A stretch of DNA of 16,394 nt from an uncultured Fretibacterium sp. (GTDB taxonomy: Bacteria > Synergistota > Synergistia > Synergistales > Aminobacteriaceae): contig CALAUZ010000397.1 in the NCBI GenBank assembly GCA_937892105.1, positions 1-16,394 of the forward strand. The letters are read 5' to 3'. Below the pieces are notes generated by a model, which searched no databases, was not told where the DNA came from, and was given only the letters and a program-made list of their open reading frames with translations. This document shows positions 15,740-16,394 of the stretch, piece by piece; position 1 is the stretch's first letter, and each line of letters opens with the position of its first letter. A program made the translations under genes and the position numbers.

Positions 15740-16394
15740 TTGATAAGGAAGAAGAAAGAGAAGGACGAAACAAAACCTGTTACAGAAGGAGAATTTGACA
15801 CAGACAAAGAAATTGCTAAAACCACGACTGACAATAAAAGTCATAACGCTGTTACCAATCTTCTTGATGAGGGAAGCGGCAGAGGATACGTTACACATGA
15901 CGACATAGAGAGACACATACCCGTAGAGACATGGGACGCTGACACTCTCGACAGGATATTCACGAACCTTCAGGAGATGGGGATTGATGTTGTAGACAAG
16001 TCAGAAATAGGGAAAATGCCGCAGCAGACCGATGCCAGAGAGGAATTTATCCCTACGGTTGACAGTGAACTGGGCAAACTTGATGATATTCCCCTGACTG
16101 ACCCCGTGAGAATGTATCTGCGTGAAATCGGTAAAGTATCACTGCTTACGGCGGCAGAAGAAGTTGAACTGGCAAAGAAAATGGAAGATGGAGACGTTGA
16201 GGCAAAAAAACGGCTTATTGACGCTAATCTCCGTCTTGTCGTTAGCATAGCGAAGAAGTATATCGGAAGGGGAATGCTTTTCCTCGACCTCATACAGGAG
16301 GGGAATTTAGGGCTTATCCGAGCCGTTGAGAAGTTCGATTACCGAAGGGGCTTCAAGTTCAGCACATATGCAACGTGGTGGATACGCCAGGCGA
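15740..16394 (+). CDS. rpoD: RNA polymerase primary sigma factor RpoD (5' part)
   Basis: This is the start of the housekeeping sigma-70; the window ends after codon 218. The start is TTG 15740 with AAGGAG ten bases upstream, overlapping the stop of the preceding gene. A charged Lys/Glu N-terminus precedes a region 1.1-like segment (about 34-86, [20 protein letters not shown]). Region 1.2 begins at Asp121 with [13 protein letters not shown], and region 2 at about 155 with [39 protein letters not shown] and [14 protein letters not shown] then cover the core-binding, -10-recognising and melting parts. It is a primary sigma factor rather than an alternative one because regions 1.1 and 1.2 are both present. 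rpoD usually follows dnaG; here it follows cheV and an unknown gene. Confidence 0.97.
   Translation, partial: MIRKKKEKDETKPVTEGEFDTDKEIAKTTTDNKSHNAVTNLLDEGSGRGYVTHDDIERHIPVETWDADTLDRIFTNLQEMGIDVVDKSEIGKMPQQTDAREEFIPTVDSELGKLDDIPLTDPVRMYLREIGKVSLLTAAEEVELAKKMEDGDVEAKKRLIDANLRLVVSIAKKYIGRGMLFLDLIQEGNLGLIRAVEKFDYRRGFKFSTYATWWIRQA

Noticed and set aside
15970..16293. Ser-rich minus-strand ORF opposite rpoD
   Set aside because: Low-complexity antisense of conserved sigma-70 regions 1.2 and 2.
1..16394. CRISPR array, tRNA or rRNA gene, insertion sequence or att site
   Set aside because: No regularly spaced repeats, cloverleaf, transposase motif or terminal inverted repeats were seen on either strand.

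Overview
The window looks like chromosomal DNA from a diderm-type anaerobic bacterium of intermediate GC. Its type A RNase P RNA, CheV, LeuRS, UvrB, tandem CHR-family transporters and frequent TTG starts would fit a gut or rumen Synergistota-like lineage. That assignment is an inference from gene style and was not tested by any search. The first ~630 bases are strikingly more AT-rich than the rest.

Layout. Bases 1-629 (minus strand) hold an AT-rich GNAT acetyltransferase that appears to have lost its 5' end; its frame runs without a stop right up to the ldcA stop codon. Bases 630-3878 (minus) form a tight operon read right to left: two tandem type IV pilin-like genes, holA (DNA polymerase III delta) and a signal-peptide-bearing LD-carboxypeptidase. 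This operon has its own extended -10 promoter just after the leuS terminator. leuS (minus) follows. Divergent from it, on the plus strand, is a polysaccharide pyruvyl transferase-family gene whose frame is broken at a run of ten G. With nine G the two halves read as one normal 364-residue protein, so this is a strong candidate phase-variable switch. Convergent with it, with overlapping stop codons, is a short Ski2-like DExH helicase (minus), preceded by the RNase P RNA gene rnpB (minus). Further upstream on the minus strand are an M20D amidohydrolase, two short CHR (chromate-transporter family) genes joined by a TAATG overlap, and uvrB. From a divergent intergenic region at 13912-14102 the plus strand carries cheV, an unrecognised 227-residue protein and the start of rpoD, which runs off the window.

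How the parts fit. Most of the window is housekeeping: tRNA charging, replication clamp loading, excision repair, tRNA 5' processing and the main sigma factor. Surface and behaviour functions are mixed in: pilin-like proteins, cell-wall turnover, a surface-glycan enzyme and the chemotaxis adaptor CheV co-directional with rpoD. The most interesting element is the G10 contingency-like tract. Next are the cheV-unknown-rpoD arrangement, the helicase beside rnpB and the truncated foreign acetyltransferase. I found no CRISPR array, tRNA, rRNA, transposase or att site.
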